A stretch of 64,000 bases of DNA, taken from assembly GCF_016820585.1 (NCBI RefSeq), contig NZ_JADHDX010000002.1:325818-389817 (forward strand), given 5' to 3'. This stretch comes from Arthrobacter beigongshangensis (GTDB taxonomy: Bacteria > Bacillota > Bacilli > Bacillales_A > Planococcaceae). The notes below the pieces were generated by a model, which saw only the letters and a list, made by a program, of their open reading frames with translations, made no database searches and had not been told where the DNA came from. Both the position numbers and the translations under genes were made by a program. This document shows, piece by piece, positions 26,185-35,436 of the stretch. Numbering within the stretch: the stretch's first letter is position 1; every line of letters begins with the position of its first letter.

Positions 26185-26700
26185 ATGAAGAAAGTATACT
26201 TAATTGGCTATATGGGATGTGGAAAAAGTGCGATTGGCAAACGGCTAAGCTTTGCGACCAAGCTACCATATTACGATATGGATTCTGAAATCGTGAAAAA
26301 AACAGGCATGGCCATACCCGAAATTTTTGAAAAGTATGGGGAAGAGTATTTTCGTGATTTAGAGACGGAGTTCCTCGAAAATTTTCGTGATGAGTATTGT
26401 ATCATTGCGACAGGCGGAGGAGTTCCGATGCGGCAAAAAAATCGTGAGATTATGAGACAGACAGGCATTGTCTTTTTCTTGAATGCACCGTTCCGTGATA
26501 TATGGAGACGGATTGCCTCGGATCGCAATCGGCCTATTGTTCAGCGTTCCACACGTGTAGATCTTGAAAAGCTATTTAATGAGCGCAAACCCCATTATTT
26601 GCACACGGCCCATTTTAAAGTCGAAACAGAAAATCGTTCACTGCGAGATATTGTGGATTATATCGGATTCCAAATACGTAGACTGAAGGGCGAAACGTAA
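26185..26700 (+). CDS. aroK: Shikimate kinase
   Basis: Phosphorylates shikimate at O3 with ATP in the chorismate pathway, 171 residues. The P-loop is GYMGCGKSAIGK, the substrate aspartates are in YYDMDSEIV and the glycine-rich loop is ATGGGVP. The lid arginine region DRNRPIVQ is present. Start ATG 26185 is favoured by family length; 26173 is an alternative. It follows comG, as in B. subtilis. AroQ of the same pathway is at 41 kb. Confidence 0.94.
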   Translation: MKKVYLIGYMGCGKSAIGKRLSFATKLPYYDMDSEIVKKTGMAIPEIFEKYGEEYFRDLETEFLENFRDEYCIIATGGGVPMRQKNREIMRQTGIVFFLNAPFRDIWRRIASDRNRPIVQRSTRVDLEKLFNERKPHYLHTAHFKVETENRSLRDIVDYIGFQIRRLKGET

Positions 26701-26735
26701 AAAAGTAGAAATCATTTTGATTTCTACTTTTTTAT
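26698..26735 (+). terminator. Terminator after aroK
   Basis: AAAAAGTAGAAATCA and TGATTTCTACTTTTT form a 15-bp stem with a 3-base loop and a T-run. Confidence 0.85.
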
Positions 26736-26750
26736 GTGCGAGCAAAAAAC

Positions 26751-26786
26751 ACGAACGATTATCTTTTTAAATTAAATATCGTTCGT
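26751..26786. promoter_or_regulatory. Inverted repeat upstream of the gcv promoter
   Basis: ACGAACGAT (26751-26759) and ATCGTTCGT (26778-26786) are perfect 9-bp arms with an 18-bp AT-rich spacer, ending about 25 bp before the -35. Possible operator; no regulator recognised. Confidence 0.35.
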
Positions 26787-26811
26787 AAAAGTAACTATCT
26801 ATTAAAAACTA

Positions 26812-26840
26812 TTGCGCTTTCACATAGCAAATGTTAAGAT
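26812..26840 (+). promoter_or_regulatory. Candidate promoter of the gcv operon
   Basis: TTGCGC (26812-26817), a 17-bp spacer and TAAGAT (26835-26840). A start near 26847 would give a leader that contains the hairpin repeat and the glycine riboswitch. Confidence 0.5.
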
Positions 26841-26913
26841 ATAAGGCGAAAGGGCATGATTGTCCGAATCTTATTCGAATTCAACTTTATTCAGCAAGCT
26901 GAATGAAGATGAA

Positions 26914-26992
26914 GCCTCCGGCGAATGCCATAGATTTTGAATTGAGCAAGCTCAATTCAAAATCTAGACGCAATTACGCCGAGGCGTAATTG
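26914..26992 (+). repeat. Copy B of the ~79-bp interspersed hairpin repeat
   Basis: Two strong hairpins are visible: AGATTTTGAATTGA with its complement (26931-26964 region, 14-bp arms) and CAATTACG...CGTAATTG (26971-26992). The whole stretch aligns without gaps to the reverse complement of 2162-2240. It lies in the presumed 5' leader between the gcv promoter and the glycine riboswitch. Confidence 0.6.
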
Positions 26993-27022
26993 ATACTAAG
27001 ACCAATTGAATAACGCGAATGA

Positions 27023-27190
27023 TTGTATGGGGAGAGCACGCACTGGCGTCGCCGAAGGAGCAAATAACAGCAGTTATGAATCTCTCAGGTAACAAGACTC
27101 ATACATGACGCATCTCTGGAGAGTGCCGGCATTGTTCGGCCACCAACGAGGAAAGCCGTAAGGTCAAACTTTCAGGTACAAGGACAGAGG
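27023..27190 (+). ncRNA. Tandem glycine riboswitch
   Basis: Two glycine aptamers in a row, the first starting at GGGGAGAGCACGC (about 27029) and the second near 27112 (CTCTGGAGAGTGCCGGCA). The conserved core features are visible: GCCGAAGGAGCAA, AATCTCTCAGGTA and ACGAGGAAAGCC ... AACTTTCAGGTACAAGGACAG. It sits directly before an intrinsic terminator and gcvT. Glycine binding is expected to prevent termination and switch on glycine cleavage, as in B. subtilis. Confidence 0.93.
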
Positions 27191-27221
27191 TTCTCTTTTA
27201 AGGGGACCTCTGTCTTTTTTT
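27183..27221 (+). terminator. Riboswitch-controlled intrinsic terminator
   Basis: GACAGAGGT (27183-27191) pairs with ACCTCTGTC (27206-27214), followed by seven T. Its 5' arm overlaps the end of the second aptamer, which is how ligand binding can block it. Confidence 0.9.
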
Positions 27222-27246
27222 ATCATTATCAAAGGAGGAGTAAGTT

Positions 27247-28344
27247 ATGACAAATGTGTTAAAGCGTACTGCATTATTTGATAGCTACGCACAGTACGGC
27301 GGAAAAACAATCGACTTTGGTGGTTGGGAATTACCAGTTCAATTTTCAAGTATTAAAGCAGAACATGAAGCAGTGCGAACAAAAGCGGGTTTGTTTGATG
27401 TCTCCCATATGGGTGAGGTTTTTGTAAGTGGAGCAGGGGCACTTGCCTATCTTCAAAAATTAGTGACAAATGACGTGTCGAAATTAGCAGACGGTCAAGC
27501 GCAATACACGGCGATGTGCTATGAGGACGGTGGAACAATCGACGACCTTCTCATCTACAAACGCGGAGACAACGACTACCTACTTGTTGTCAATGCATCG
27601 AATATTGACAAAGATGTTGAGTGGATGAACAGCCATGCAACAGCGGATGTCGTCATTGAAGACAAATCATCTGACTATGGTCTTCTTGCTTTACAAGGAC
27701 CTGTAGCACAAGAAGTACTACAAAAATTAACAGATGAGCCATTGGCGGATATTAAGTTTTTCCGTTTTAAAGAAAATGTCAACGTTGCTGGTCATTCTGT
27801 CCTTGTTTCACGCACGGGATATACTGGCGAAAATGGCTTTGAAATTTACGGATCACCAGAGGCGATTGTTGCACTTTGGCCAGCAATTCTTACAGCTGGT
27901 GAAGAAGAAGGGGTAATTCCAGCAGGTTTAGGTGCGCGTGATACACTGCGTTTCGAAGCGGGCTTGCCACTTTATGGCCAAGAGTTGTCAAAAGATATTT
28001 CACCACTTGAAACGGGCCTTGGCTTCGTTGTGAAATTGAATAAAGAAGAGGATTTCCTCGGAAAAGCAGCCCTTACTGCACAAAAAGAAAATGGTGTGCC
28101 CCGTAAATTGATTGGTCTTGAAATGATTGATAAAGGGATTCCGCGTACAGGCTACAAAGTATTCTTGGATACCGTCGAAATTGGCGAAGTGACAACAGGT
28201 ACACAATCACCGACACTGAAAAAGAATATTGGCTTTGCTTTACTGAAAAGTGAGCATACAGCTGAAGGTACAGAAGTCGAAGTTGAAATCCGTAACAAGC
28301 GACTGAAAGCAGTTATTATTGCAACACCATTTTATAAACGCTAA
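27247..28344 (+). CDS. gcvT: Aminomethyltransferase GcvT (glycine cleavage T protein)
   Basis: T protein of 365 residues, transferring the aminomethyl carbon from lipoylated GcvH to tetrahydrofolate. The N-terminal folate-binding domain has DVSHMGEV and the [11 protein letters not shown] loop; [18 protein letters not shown] follows near residue 230. AAAGGAGGAG is an excellent ribosome site. It is first in gcvT-gcvPA-gcvPB. No gcvH is present here; lipoylation of GcvH would use LipM encoded at 34.4 kb. Confidence 0.97.
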   Translation: MTNVLKRTALFDSYAQYGGKTIDFGGWELPVQFSSIKAEHEAVRTKAGLFDVSHMGEVFVSGAGALAYLQKLVTNDVSKLADGQAQYTAMCYEDGGTIDDLLIYKRGDNDYLLVVNASNIDKDVEWMNSHATADVVIEDKSSDYGLLALQGPVAQEVLQKLTDEPLADIKFFRFKENVNVAGHSVLVSRTGYTGENGFEIYGSPEAIVALWPAILTAGEEEGVIPAGLGARDTLRFEAGLPLYGQELSKDISPLETGLGFVVKLNKEEDFLGKAALTAQKENGVPRKLIGLEMIDKGIPRTGYKVFLDTVEIGEVTTGTQSPTLKKNIGFALLKSEHTAEGTEVEVEIRNKRLKAVIIATPFYKR

Positions 28345-28377
28345 TCCAATAACATGATGAAAAGGGGCTAACTAGAC

Positions 28378-29724
28378 ATGAAGCATCGTTACCTTCCAAT
28401 GACGGAAACCGATCGTACTGAAATGATGCAAACAATCGGTATTTCCTCAATAGATGAACTATTCGCTGATATTCCTGAAAAAGTTCGTTTTAAAGGCGAA
28501 TACAATATTAAAAAAGCAAAATCCGAGACTGCATTAACAAAAGAATTGGCACAAGTTGCTGCAATAAATGCGGATGCGCGTACATATGCATCATTCCTTG
28601 GTGCGGGCGTCTATGATCACTTCAAACCCATCATCGTCGACCACGTCATTTCGCGTTCAGAGTTTTATACGGCTTATACACCGTATCAGCCAGAGATTTC
28701 ACAAGGAGAGCTACAAGCTATTTTTGAATTCCAAACAATGATTTGTGAATTAACGGGTATGGATCTTGCCAACTCTTCTATGTATGATGGCGGAACGGCG
28801 CTTGCAGAAGCAGGAAATCTTGCGGCAGGTCACACACGTCGAAAAAAACTTCTTGTTTCTGAAACTGTACATCCAGAATCACGTGATGTTGTGCTATCTT
28901 ATGCGTCAGGCCAATCAATTGAAGTCGTGACGATTCCGCAAAAAAATGGCGTGACAGATATGGCAAAGCTAGAAGAATTGATTGATGAGGATACAGCGGC
29001 TGTTCTTGTACAATATCCAAACTTCTTCGGTCAAATTGAAGATATTCAAAAAATTGGTGAACTAACGCATGATAAAGGTGGATTATTTGTTGTATCCTCT
29101 AACCCACTAGCACTTGGCGTACTGACACCTCCAGGTAAGTTGGGTGCTGATATTACAGTGGGAGATGCACAACCATTCGGTATTCCGGAAGCTTTCGGTG
29201 GACCACACTGTGGTTATTTCGCTGTAACGAAAAAGTTAATGCGTAAAGTTCCAGGACGTCTTGTTGGAGAAACGACTGATGACGAAGGACGTCGTGGTTA
29301 TGTATTGACATTACAAGCACGTGAGCAGCATATTCGTCGTGATAAAGCGACATCTAATATCTGTTCAAACCAAGCGTTGAACGCATTGGCGGCTTCTGTT
29401 GCGATGACTGCACTTGGTAAAGTCGGTGCACAGGAAATCGCTTACCAAAATATTGTTAAAACACGTTATGCCAAGGATGCATTTGAAAAAGCTGGTTTTG
29501 AAGTCTTATTTGGCGGTGCTCATTTCAATGAAATCGTCGTTAATTGCAAAAAATCGGTTAAAGAAGTCAATGCACACCTCTTCCAGAAGGGGATTCTTGG
29601 TGGATATGATTTAGGCTTGACGTACCCGGCATTTGCCAATCACGCGTTGATTGCTGTGACTGAACAACGTACAAAAGAAGAAATCGATGCACTTGTGCAG
29701 GAAATGGAGGCCCTTCATGCATAA
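28378..29724 (+). CDS. gcvPA: Glycine decarboxylase subunit 1 (GcvPA)
   Basis: N-terminal half of the P protein, 448 residues. It decarboxylates glycine together with GcvPB, but lacks the PLP lysine. Family motifs include the start [25 protein letters not shown] and [18 protein letters not shown] [14 protein letters not shown]. The split two-subunit P protein is usual in Firmicutes. AAAGGGG lies 11 bases before the ATG, and the end overlaps gcvPB by eight bases. Confidence 0.97.
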   Translation: MKHRYLPMTETDRTEMMQTIGISSIDELFADIPEKVRFKGEYNIKKAKSETALTKELAQVAAINADARTYASFLGAGVYDHFKPIIVDHVISRSEFYTAYTPYQPEISQGELQAIFEFQTMICELTGMDLANSSMYDGGTALAEAGNLAAGHTRRKKLLVSETVHPESRDVVLSYASGQSIEVVTIPQKNGVTDMAKLEELIDEDTAAVLVQYPNFFGQIEDIQKIGELTHDKGGLFVVSSNPLALGVLTPPGKLGADITVGDAQPFGIPEAFGGPHCGYFAVTKKLMRKVPGRLVGETTDDEGRRGYVLTLQAREQHIRRDKATSNICSNQALNALAASVAMTALGKVGAQEIAYQNIVKTRYAKDAFEKAGFEVLFGGAHFNEIVVNCKKSVKEVNAHLFQKGILGGYDLGLTYPAFANHALIAVTEQRTKEEIDALVQEMEALHA

Positions 29725-31174
29725 AGATAATCAGCCGTTAATTTTCGAACTGACAAAAGAAGGACGAATTGGTTACAGTCTTCCAGAACTAGATGTACCT
29801 GAGTTGGATCTGTCAGATTTATTGCCAGCGGGATTTATCCGCGAAGAAGCAGCAGAACTTCCAGAGGTTTCTGAGCTTGATATTATGCGCCATTACACAG
29901 CGTTGTCTAATCGTAACCATGGTGTAGACACAGGATTTTACCCGTTAGGATCTTGTACGATGAAATATAATCCGAAAATTAACGAATCTGTTGCACGATT
30001 CCCTGGATTCGCCAATATTCACCCATTGCAAGATGAGTCGACTGTACAAGGTGCAATGGAAATTTTGTATGATTTGCAAGAGCATCTTGTTGAAATTACA
30101 GGAATGGATGAAGTAACACTTCAACCAGCGGCTGGAGCACATGGTGAATGGACAGCACTGATGATGATTCGTGCATTCCACGAAGCAAACGGTGACTTCC
30201 ACCGTACGAAAGTGCTTGTTCCAGACTCTGCACATGGAACAAATCCAGCATCGGCAACGGTTGCAGGTTTTGAGACCGTGACGGTGAAGTCAAATGAGCA
30301 TGGACTTGTTGATCTTGAAGACTTGAAACGTGTAGTTGGACCGGATACGGCGGCATTGATGCTGACAAACCCAAATACGCTTGGACTATTTGAAGAAGAC
30401 ATTCTTGAAATGGCTGAAATCGTTCACGCTGTTGGTGGGAAATTGTATTATGATGGTGCAAACTTGAATGCAGTTATGTCTAAAGCACGCCCTGGCGACA
30501 TGGGCTTTGATGCGGTTCACTTAAACTTGCACAAAACATTTACAGGTCCTCACGGTGGTGGCGGTCCAGGTTCTGGTCCAGTTGGTGTCAAAGCAGACTT
30601 GGCTCCGTTCTTACCAAAACCAGTGCTTGTGAAAAAAGACGATGTGTATACATTTGATTACAACATCCCACAAACGATTGGTCGCGTGAAGCCGTTCTAT
30701 GGTAACTTTGGTATTTACCTTCGTGCGTACACGTACATTCGTTCAATGGGGCCAGATGGCTTGAAAGCTGTTACGGAATATGCGGTATTGAATGCAAACT
30801 ATATGATGCGTCGACTTGAGCCTTACTTTGACCTGCCATATAACCGTCATTGTAAGCATGAATTTGTTCTTTCTGGGCGTCGCCAGAAGAAATTGGGTGT
30901 GCGTACACTTGATATGGCAAAACGACTGTTAGACTTTGGTTATCACCCACCAACAATCTACTTCCCACTAAATGTTGAGGAAGGCATGATGATTGAGCCG
31001 ACAGAAACAGAGTCAAAAGAAACACTCGATGCATTTTGTGATGCGCTCATTCAAATCGCAAAAGAAGTTGAAGAAAACCCTGAAATCGTTCAAAACGCAC
31101 CACATACGACGGTCATCAATCGTTTGGATGAAACGAAGGCGGCACGTCAACCTGTATTGCGTTATACAAAATAA
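29717..31174 (+). CDS. gcvPB: Glycine decarboxylase subunit 2 (GcvPB)
   Basis: PLP-binding half of the P protein, 485 residues from the ATG at 29717, which has GGAGG six bases upstream. The catalytic lysine is in [20 protein letters not shown]. The [18 protein letters not shown] motif near the N terminus is conserved. It overlaps gcvPA, implying balanced translation of the two subunits. A terminator follows. Confidence 0.97.
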   Translation: MHKDNQPLIFELTKEGRIGYSLPELDVPELDLSDLLPAGFIREEAAELPEVSELDIMRHYTALSNRNHGVDTGFYPLGSCTMKYNPKINESVARFPGFANIHPLQDESTVQGAMEILYDLQEHLVEITGMDEVTLQPAAGAHGEWTALMMIRAFHEANGDFHRTKVLVPDSAHGTNPASATVAGFETVTVKSNEHGLVDLEDLKRVVGPDTAALMLTNPNTLGLFEEDILEMAEIVHAVGGKLYYDGANLNAVMSKARPGDMGFDAVHLNLHKTFTGPHGGGGPGSGPVGVKADLAPFLPKPVLVKKDDVYTFDYNIPQTIGRVKPFYGNFGIYLRAYTYIRSMGPDGLKAVTEYAVLNANYMMRRLEPYFDLPYNRHCKHEFVLSGRRQKKLGVRTLDMAKRLLDFGYHPPTIYFPLNVEEGMMIEPTETESKETLDAFCDALIQIAKEVEENPEIVQNAPHTTVINRLDETKAARQPVLRYTK

Positions 31175-31184
31175 GTTTGATTTA

Positions 31185-31215
31185 AAAAAGCACAGCCTTG
31201 CGTTGTGCTTTTTTG
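31185..31215 (+). terminator. Terminator of the gcv operon
   Basis: AAAAAAGCACAGCC pairs with GTTGTGCTTTTTT, with one wobble, around a short loop and followed by a T-run. Confidence 0.8.
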
Positions 31216-31253
31216 TCGTATTTGTGACTAAAAGTTCACATCCTTACTCTTTT

Positions 31254-31298
31254 CTTGTGATAAATATCACAAGTGCTATCCCGTCGTAGCACTATGCT
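31254..31298 (+). promoter_or_regulatory. FNR-type palindrome and -10 before the radical SAM gene
   Basis: CTTGTGATAAATATCACAAG (31254-31273) is a 9-bp perfect palindrome with a 2-bp centre and fits the B. subtilis Fnr consensus TGTGA-N6-TCACA. A TATGCT -10 lies at 31293-31298. A start near 31305 would put the palindrome centre at -41.5, the class II activator position. Other CRP/FNR-family proteins, or ArgR-like proteins, are less likely alternatives. Confidence 0.65.
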
Positions 31299-31349
31299 AA
31301 TGGTGTAGATATATTGCAAGATACATCATGACTAAAGGGAGCGTTTAAG

Positions 31350-32429
31350 ATGATATCTGTCAAACAAGAGCTTAATTACGATGTGAATCCGTTTATTGTT
31401 ATATGGGAAGTGACACGAGCCTGTGCACTGAAGTGCTTGCATTGTAGGGCGGAAGCTCAATATAAGGCTGACCCTCGTCAATTGTCATTTGATGAAGGAA
31501 AAAAACTAATTGATGAGATTGCTGGCATGGATAATCCACTGTTTGTTTTTACAGGTGGAGATCCATTGATGCGTCCTGATTTATTTGACCTTGCAAAATA
31601 TGCGATTGATGAGAAAGGTCTTCCGGTTTCCATGACGCCGAGTGCAACACCAAAAGTTACGAAGGAAGCGATTCAGAAAGCGAAAGATGTTGGGTTATCG
31701 AGATGGGCATTTAGTTTGGATGGTTCCTGCGCGGAAATTCATGACCACTTCCGGGGAACGAAAGGGTCCTATGATCGAACGATGAAAGGGATTGAGTATT
31801 TAAAAGAATTAAATATCCCGATCCAAGTGAATACAACCATTTCAAAATATAATCTCCATGATCTTGAAGCAATTGCTGAAAAAGTGAAAGAGATGGGAAC
31901 TGTACTGTGGAGCACGTTCTTCTTAGTACCAACAGGACGCGGTATGGAAAAGGATATGGTGAGCCCGGAAGAGCATGAGGAAGTGATGAAATGGTTGTAT
32001 CAAATTCAACAAACAATGCCCTATGGTGTGAAGACGACTGAAGCACCTCATTACAGACGCGTGTTTCACCAAGAAAAGGAGAGGTTAGGCGAGAGCGGAA
32101 TCGCAAAACGCTCCGATTTATTAGGACGTGCACCAAAATTTGTGAATGACGGAGATGGTTTTGTCTTTATTAGTCATACGGGTGATGTCTATCCAAGCGG
32201 CTTTTTACCAGTAGTTTGTGGCAATGTTCGTGAACAGTCACTATCCGAAATTTATCAAAATTCACCTGTTATGAAGCAATTACGGGATAAGTCTTTATTA
32301 AAAGGCAAGTGCGGCGTATGTGAGTTTAAGCATATGTGTGGCGGTTCACGTGCAAGAGCTTATGCGATGACGGGAGATTATTTAGAAAGTGATCCATCCT
32401 GCTCATATATTCCAAAGGCGCTTCGCTAA
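31350..32429 (+). CDS. Radical SAM/SPASM protein, heme-related family
   Basis: Radical SAM enzyme of 359 residues. The 4Fe-4S motif is CALKCLHC (Cys about 27, 31, 34), followed by the FTGGDPLMR glycine motif. The C-terminal SPASM region binds auxiliary clusters (CGVCEFKHMCGGSRARAYAM ... DPSC). The family (TIGR04053-like, related to AhbD/NirJ) is tied to heme or tetrapyrrole metabolism. The next gene is a porphyrinogen oxidase, and an FNR-type site lies upstream, so an oxygen-independent step in heme synthesis is plausible but unproven. AAGGGAG precedes the start. Confidence 0.8.
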   Translation: MISVKQELNYDVNPFIVIWEVTRACALKCLHCRAEAQYKADPRQLSFDEGKKLIDEIAGMDNPLFVFTGGDPLMRPDLFDLAKYAIDEKGLPVSMTPSATPKVTKEAIQKAKDVGLSRWAFSLDGSCAEIHDHFRGTKGSYDRTMKGIEYLKELNIPIQVNTTISKYNLHDLEAIAEKVKEMGTVLWSTFFLVPTGRGMEKDMVSPEEHEEVMKWLYQIQQTMPYGVKTTEAPHYRRVFHQEKERLGESGIAKRSDLLGRAPKFVNDGDGFVFISHTGDVYPSGFLPVVCGNVREQSLSEIYQNSPVMKQLRDKSLLKGKCGVCEFKHMCGGSRARAYAMTGDYLESDPSCSYIPKALR

Positions 32430-32458
32430 AATGCTTGATTCCGAAAGGTGGATGCTAA

Positions 32459-33886
32459 GTGGAAAATACGAAAAGGAAGATTATTATTGTAGGTGGCGGT
32501 ATTACAGGGCTAAGCGCTGCTTTTTATACAAAAAAATATTTTGACGAACGACAAATTCCTATTGAGCTAACAGTAATTGAAAAAAGTCCGTCTTTTGGTG
32601 GGAAAATAAGAACGTTGCTTCGTGAGGACTTCATTATTGAAAGGGGACCAGAGTCTTTTTTAGCACGCAAAATGCCGATTATGACTTTGGTTAAGGAATT
32701 GGGCCTTGAAGATGAACTAACGGCGACCAACCCACAAGCTAGAACGAATTATATTGTACATAAAGGGAAATTGCATAAAATGCCGCCTGGACTAATGCTA
32801 GGTATTCCGACACAATTGACACCTTTTATGAAGACGGGGCTAATATCGCCGTTAGGAAAAATTCGAGCAGCCATGGATTTATGGTTACCTAAAAAGAAAG
32901 GAATGGAAGATGAGTCACTCGGTCATTTCATCCAACGGCGTTTAGGAAAAGAAGTGCTAGATCGCATTACTGAACCGCTACTGGGTGGTATTTATGCGGG
33001 AGATACGCATTCATTAAGTTTACAAGCGACATTTCCACATTTTTCAGCGATGGAGAAAACGCATCGTAGTTTAATAGTAGGAATGTTGGCTAATAAACAA
33101 AAACCAGCACCTAGCATTGCGGGTCTACCCGAAATTGCGCAGAAAAGTATGTTTTTAACGTTTCGTAATGGGATGACGACGCTAGTTGATCGGCTATTAA
33201 AGGAGTTACAGACTGAACATTTAATAACGGAGCAAGGTGTACAAACGATTGTTCAGGAAGATGGAGGTTATACTGTTCATTTGGATAATGGGCAGCAGAT
33301 ACAAGCAGATGGGCTTATCATGGCTTTACCAACACAGCAAACTGCGAAGCTTTTACCCAATCGGTCTTCGATACAATGGCTGGAGAGGATTAACTATGTC
33401 TCTGTTGCGAACATTGCACTCGCTTTCGATGAAAAAGAGTTTACGTATCCGCTGGATGGTTCCGGTTTTGTCATTCCGCGCAAAGAAGGGCGTTTGTTAA
33501 CGGCTTGCACATGGAGTTCTTCTAAATGGCTACATACGGCGCCGAAAGGCAAAGTTTTGCTGCGCTGTTATGTTGGGCGAGGAGGAGCTGAAGAGTGGGT
33601 TCAGTTGTCTGATGAGCAGTTAATAACAGCTGTATTACAAGAATTGAAAGAGATTATGGGAATCGAAGCACAGCCGATATTTCATGAAGTTACACGACTA
33701 GAACGCTCGATGCCGCAATATCCAGTGAAACATGTTGAGGAGTTAAGGAAGGTAAGGGCAGATCTTGCTATCCATAGTCCTGGCGTATACCTCTGTGGGG
33801 CTGGCTACGAGGGTGTTGGGATTCCGGACTGTATTCAGCAAGGGAAAGTGGCAGCTGAGCAGCTAGCGGCATATTTAGAGTTGTAG
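32459..33886 (+). CDS. hemY: Proto-/coproporphyrinogen III oxidase HemY (CgoX)
   Basis: FAD-dependent oxidase of 475 residues. The N-terminal dinucleotide-binding motif is IIVGGGITGLSAAFY, and the C-terminal FAD motif is GVYLCGAGYEGVGIPDCIQQG. In Firmicutes this enzyme mainly oxidises coproporphyrinogen III to coproporphyrin III, using oxygen. It starts at a GTG (32459) 29 bp after the radical SAM gene, probably on the same transcript. The pair could supply oxygen-dependent and oxygen-independent chemistry. hemE and hemH are not in the window. Confidence 0.9.
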   Translation: MENTKRKIIIVGGGITGLSAAFYTKKYFDERQIPIELTVIEKSPSFGGKIRTLLREDFIIERGPESFLARKMPIMTLVKELGLEDELTATNPQARTNYIVHKGKLHKMPPGLMLGIPTQLTPFMKTGLISPLGKIRAAMDLWLPKKKGMEDESLGHFIQRRLGKEVLDRITEPLLGGIYAGDTHSLSLQATFPHFSAMEKTHRSLIVGMLANKQKPAPSIAGLPEIAQKSMFLTFRNGMTTLVDRLLKELQTEHLITEQGVQTIVQEDGGYTVHLDNGQQIQADGLIMALPTQQTAKLLPNRSSIQWLERINYVSVANIALAFDEKEFTYPLDGSGFVIPRKEGRLLTACTWSSSKWLHTAPKGKVLLRCYVGRGGAEEWVQLSDEQLITAVLQELKEIMGIEAQPIFHEVTRLERSMPQYPVKHVEELRKVRADLAIHSPGVYLCGAGYEGVGIPDCIQQGKVAAEQLAAYLEL

Positions 33887-33903
33887 GAGCTATAACAGTT
33901 CAA

Positions 33904-33949
33904 ATAACAATAAGGAGAAGCCGAGAGGCCTCTCCTTATTGTTATTTGC
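33904..33949. terminator. Bidirectional terminator after hemY
   Basis: AATAACAATAAGGAGA and its complement form a 16-bp stem with an inner GCC/GGC, between hemY and the convergent rhodanese-like gene. Confidence 0.85.
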
Positions 33950-34319
33950 TTTTTACTTTACCCGTCCACTGACGGAAACCGCCTTGTAGATGGAATAACT
34001 GATCATAATCTTTTTTCTTTAAAAATAATGCTGCGCGTGCACTTTTACCACCGTTTTGGTCGTAAAGGTAGACTGGCTTGTCCGAACGAATTTCTTTGAA
34101 ACGTTGACGGAATTGAGAGTATGGAATATTTCGGGCACCCAAAATATGGCCAGCATCAAAATCTTTCGTCTCGCGTACATCAATGAGCTGCGCTTTCCGA
34201 TAGCCTTCGATAAACTGATCTTGTGTTAAATTTGTAACGGCTTTGCGAAGACGTAGTGTCGTAATCACCATGTATCCGATCAAAAGAACTAAAGCGACTC
34301 CTAAAATAATTAAATTCAC
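33942..34319 (-). CDS. yqhL: Membrane-anchored rhodanese-like protein YqhL without catalytic Cys
   Basis: Protein of 125 residues from a GTG at 34319, nine bases after AAAGGGG. One N-terminal membrane helix (LIILGVALVLLIGYMVI) is followed by a rhodanese domain (LIDVRETKDFDAGHILGARNIP). The active-site loop reads YLYDQNGGKSARAA, with Asp where sulfurtransferases have Cys. It is therefore unlikely to transfer sulfur and may act as a binding domain. Position next to lipM matches YqhL-YqhM. Confidence 0.82.
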   Translation of the reverse strand: MNLIILGVALVLLIGYMVITTLRLRKAVTNLTQDQFIEGYRKAQLIDVRETKDFDAGHILGARNIPYSQFRQRFKEIRSDKPVYLYDQNGGKSARAALFLKKKDYDQLFHLQGGFRQWTGKVKSK

Positions 34320-34420
34320 AACAACTTTCCCCTTTCTCTCTACTTTTCTATTATAAAGATTTGGTGGCACTAGTTCAATGGGAATGATAAAATGAAATTC
34401 GTTGTGAAGGGAGAATTCGG

Positions 34421-35257
34421 ATGAAGAAAACGATTTGGCACTTCATTAATTCTGGGAAATGTAGCGCTTCATACAATATGGCGCTCGACGAAGCGTTGTT
34501 GGAATGGCATAGCAAAGGTGAAATCGGTCCTGTGCTACGGTTTTATGAATGGCAGCCTGCAACATTGTCGATTGGTTATTTTCAAAGTGTTGAAAAAGAA
34601 ATTGAAATGGATGCAGTGCGCGAACATGGACTTGGGTTTGTGAGGCGTCCAACCGGTGGACGTGGCGTTCTGCATGAGCATGAGCTTACATACAGCGTAA
34701 TTGTCTCCGAGAGCTATCCGGAGATGCCTGAAACGGTGACAGAAGCTTACCGTGTGATTTCAGGTGGGGTGCTTGAAGGTTTTCGTAATTTAGGGCTCGA
34801 TGCACAATTTTCAGTCCCTCAAACGGTTGAGCAATCGGATGACTTGAAAAAACCGAAAAGTGCGGTGTGTTTTGATGCACCGAGCTGGTATGAGTTGGTC
34901 GTCGAAGGAAAGAAAGTGGCTGGCAGTGCGCAGACGAGACAAAAAGGTGTCATTTTGCAGCATGGTGCAATACTTTTAAGTCTTGATGAAAATAAACTTG
35001 TGTCACTATTTAAATTCAAGTCGGAAGAACAACGCGAGCGAATGCTCGCTAGTCTGCCAGAAAAGGCGGTAGCGATTGATCGTCTAATGAATCGAGTAGT
35101 GGCTGTTGAGGAATGTGTGGAGGCATTTGCAAAGGGATTTGAAGATGCACTTGACATGCAGCTAGAGCCATTGCAATTAAGTGAGCAACAGCTCGAATTT
35201 GTACGCGATATCGAACGAAAAAAATATGCCAATGACGACTGGACGTTTAAGAAATAA
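34421..35257 (+). CDS. lipM: Octanoyl-[GcvH]:protein transferase LipM
   Basis: Octanoyltransferase of 278 residues in lipoate synthesis, moving octanoate from ACP to GcvH. The biotin/lipoate-ligase fold motifs are [19 protein letters not shown], the catalytic cysteine in [13 protein letters not shown] and the lysine in [16 protein letters not shown] precedes the ATG. GcvH is the carrier of the glycine cleavage system encoded at 27-31 kb. Confidence 0.93.
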   Translation: MKKTIWHFINSGKCSASYNMALDEALLEWHSKGEIGPVLRFYEWQPATLSIGYFQSVEKEIEMDAVREHGLGFVRRPTGGRGVLHEHELTYSVIVSESYPEMPETVTEAYRVISGGVLEGFRNLGLDAQFSVPQTVEQSDDLKKPKSAVCFDAPSWYELVVEGKKVAGSAQTRQKGVILQHGAILLSLDENKLVSLFKFKSEEQRERMLASLPEKAVAIDRLMNRVVAVEECVEAFAKGFEDALDMQLEPLQLSEQQLEFVRDIERKKYANDDWTFKK

Positions 35258-35387
35258 CCTATAACTTTCGAGCTATTTTTTGTAATAAAACTTAGTGAAA
35301 TGGCGTAGATAAAGAGATTGTCGGAAAATGTAAAAATGTCGATATTGAAGACTGTTTCAAGATGTAGTAGATTAATAGAAGGAACTG

Positions 35388-35403
35388 ACACCATATATTG
35401 TGT
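35388..35403. promoter_or_regulatory. NrdR box upstream of nrdJ
   Basis: ACACCATATATTGTGT is a near-perfect 16-bp palindrome that fits the NrdR-box consensus. It lies 33 bp before the nrdJ start. The usual second box one or three helical turns away was not recognised. Confidence 0.7.
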
Positions 35404-35436
35404 TGGTTAGTGAACTTTGAAAAGGAGGGTGCTTGA

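Noticed and set aside
26751..26786. Inverted repeat as a LexA (SOS) box
   Set aside because: The arms resemble CGAAC/GTTCG, but the spacer is far longer than the 4 bp of a Bacillus LexA box, and the gene is not an SOS gene.
34819..35394. A 191-codon minus-strand frame over lipM
   Set aside because: Serine/cysteine-rich shadow translation antisense to LipM catalytic motifs.
35258..35436. Cobalamin riboswitch before the B12-dependent nrdJ
   Set aside because: The 179-bp gap lacks the conserved B12-box sequence and is too short for the usual aptamer; an NrdR box is present instead.
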